The notes under the pieces: generated by a model | The model's database searches: none | Told to the model about the DNA's origin: nothing | Seen by the model: the letters and a program-made list of their open reading frames with translations, nothing else | Assembly: GCA_963565915.1 (NCBI GenBank) | Contig: OY751496.1 | Coordinates: 2,914,001 to 2,978,000, forward strand | Reading direction: 5' to 3' | Length of the DNA: 64,000 nt | Source of the DNA: Entoloma clypeatum | Taxonomy: Eukaryota > Basidiomycota > Agaricomycetes > Agaricales > Entolomataceae | Part shown: in pieces, positions 62,587 through 64,000 of the stretch | Layout: each line of letters begins with the position of its first letter | Numbering within the stretch: the first letter of the stretch is position 1 | Made by a program: the position numbers and the translations under genes

Positions 62587-64000
62587 AACATCATCCTTCT
62601 TCGACCAGAACTGTTTGCAGTGCGAGCAATGCATGGGGTAACCGTTCAAGGGGAAGAACGCGACGTCCTCCGCCCGGTCCGACAGGGAATCCGAGAGGGG
62701 CTACTGGAGGATAGTGTGGCAGAGGTTGTCAAATCCCTTCTGACCGTTGGAGCGGGGTCCGTCCGCAGTGCGGAGTGGAGGCAAGCAGAAGGTTTGCTCT
62801 ACTTCAGGGATCATATCTATGTTCCTAACAATCCCCAACTGCATCATCGGATCCTCGCACAACACCACGACACTCCGGTGGCTGGACATCCAGGACAGTG
62901 GAAAACCTTGGAACTGGTGTGGCACAATTACTGGTGGCCACACATGTCTCGTTTAATAGGTCTACTACCAGAAGCCCACGGCTATGATGCTATCATGGTG
63001 GCAGTGGACTCAGTAGGGAAGCGGGGACACTTCATCCCGACGCACTCCGACATCTCCGCACTCGGGACTGCACGCTCCTATATTCAAAACGTCTGGAAAC
63101 TCCACGGACTACCGGAGGCCATTGTCTCCGACCGCGGACCACAGTTTGTTGCCAAGTTCACGCGCGAACTATATAGGCTACTTGGCATTAAGGTTGCTGC
63201 CTCGACAGCCTACCATCCGCAGTCGGACAGACAGACGGAGCGGGTCAATCAAGGATTGGAACAATATCTTCGCCTATTTGTCAATGAACGTCAAGACGAT
63301 TGGGACGAATGGCTTCCGATGGCTGAATTTGCATACAACAACCATGTTCACGCATCGACACGTCAAACTCCGTTCTACATTGACACCGGCCACCATCCGC
63401 ACATGGGATTCGAACCTCGCGAGAAGCGGACGGAAATCGAGGCGGTAGCGGATTTCAGCGAGCGGATGAAGTCCGCTCTGGAGGAGGCTCGCGCAGCACT
63501 GACAAAGGCAAAAGACGACATGGCGCGATACTACAACCAGCATCGGAGCACCACTCCGACATTCCGCCCGGGGGACAAGGTCTTTCTAGACTCATCAGAC
63601 CTCAAAACCACCCGACCCACAAAAAAGATTGCACATTGGTACATAGGCCCTTTCCCAGTGGTCCGACCTGTCGGAACACATGCCTACGAACTTCGCCTTC
63701 CCCCTTCCATGTCCCGCATTCACCCAGTATTCCACTTCGTCAAACTTTCACTAGTTCCCGACGACCCTTTCCGACGCCAAGTCCGCTCTCCTCCGCCTCC
63801 GATGGTAGTCGGAGAAGAATTGGAGTACAATGTTGAAAACCTCTTGGACAGCCAACTGCATCGAGGCAAGCTTCAATTCTTGGTCAAATGGAAGGGATCT
63901 GGCTACGAAGAGAATTCCTGGGAAGCAGAAGACAATGTCCACGCTCCGCGCCTAGTCCGCGACTTCTACCGACGTCATCCGGGAGCTCCGTGTCGGATCT
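62587..64000 (+). pseudogene. Gypsy-2 integrase with chromodomain (3' incomplete)
   Basis: In frame with RT after one stop. The integrase H-H half ([23 protein letters not shown]) runs straight into [12 protein letters not shown]: an in-frame deletion of roughly 50 codons has removed the CxxC half of the zinc finger and the first catalytic Asp. The second Asp (SDRGPQF) and Glu ([12 protein letters not shown]) remain. The GPF/Y-type module follows, then a chromodomain-like end ([18 protein letters not shown] near 63880). The chromodomain normally directs insertion to marked chromatin. Confidence 0.88.

Larger units (their letters stand above)
58622..64000 (+). mobile_element. Gypsy-2: chromodomain-type Ty3/gypsy element, runs past window end
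   Basis: 5' LTR, self-priming site, gag, protease, RT, RNase H, integrase and C-terminal chromodomain in order; the 3' LTR lies beyond 64000. It is inactive: a frame break between protease and RT, one stop before integrase and an in-frame deletion in integrase. Confidence 0.93.

Overview
This is nuclear DNA of a filamentous fungus, most likely a mushroom-forming basidiomycete (Agaricomycetes). The reasons are a 12-exon gene with introns of about 45-100 nt, a small secreted protein of a type common in these fungi, a Lys-rich Cys-cluster protein and a serine/proline-rich gene that resemble uncharacterised basidiomycete families, and a dense load of copia, gypsy and Tc1/mariner elements. The species cannot be named from the sequence. 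Only about 8 kb looks like ordinary host coding sequence. The rest is mobile elements, their wreckage and large duplications.

Layout. 0.8-4.8 kb: a complete 12-exon leucine-rich-repeat gene resembling animal PPP1R37, with a SILK motif for docking to protein phosphatase 1. 5.1-7.35 kb: a diverged tandem duplication. 7.3-9.57 and 17.2-17.48 kb: one broken proline-rich membrane-protein gene, split by an 880-bp hAT-type element (8-bp target duplication) that itself carries a full-length copia element (Copia-1, 10.4-17.1 kb). The same gene also took a 120-bp inverted-repeat element and a SINE-like insertion. Next comes a 400-bp foldback element interrupted by a second full-length copia (Copia-2, 17.8-23.7 kb). 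23.95-24.43 kb: a small secreted protein gene. 25.1-26.4 and 33.3-34.5 kb: two arrays of a roughly 21-bp minisatellite.

27.5-53.4 kb is built from two pairs of large inverted repeats. Pair I (29.68-32.40 and 35.00-37.72 kb, 2.72 kb arms) carries truncated copies of the membrane-protein gene. Pair II (27.48-29.68 and 51.22-53.42 kb, 2.2 kb arms) carries two apparently identical mariner elements. The two pairs abut exactly at a mariner end. Between them lie a serine/proline-rich host-type gene (38.1-41.2 kb), a decayed gypsy (Gypsy-1, 41.4-46.6 kb), a copia remnant (Copia-3), a tRNA-like SINE candidate and a third mariner (49.0-50.6 kb). 53.4-57.2 kb is a rearranged gypsy (Gypsy-3), followed by a gag relic and a fourth gypsy (Gypsy-2, 58.6 kb to the window end, chromodomain type, decayed).

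How the parts relate. The copias prime from an internal initiator-tRNA site, while all three gypsies with a visible leader show a Tf1-type self-priming signature. Copia-1, Copia-2 and the mariners look young, with intact ORFs and identical ends. The gypsies and Copia-3 are dead, and nearly all their stop codons are explained by C-to-T or G-to-A changes. The most unusual item is a 274-codon ORF in Copia-1 that begins inside the 5' LTR, runs through the primer-binding site and precedes gag-pol; it encodes membrane segments and a Cys cluster.
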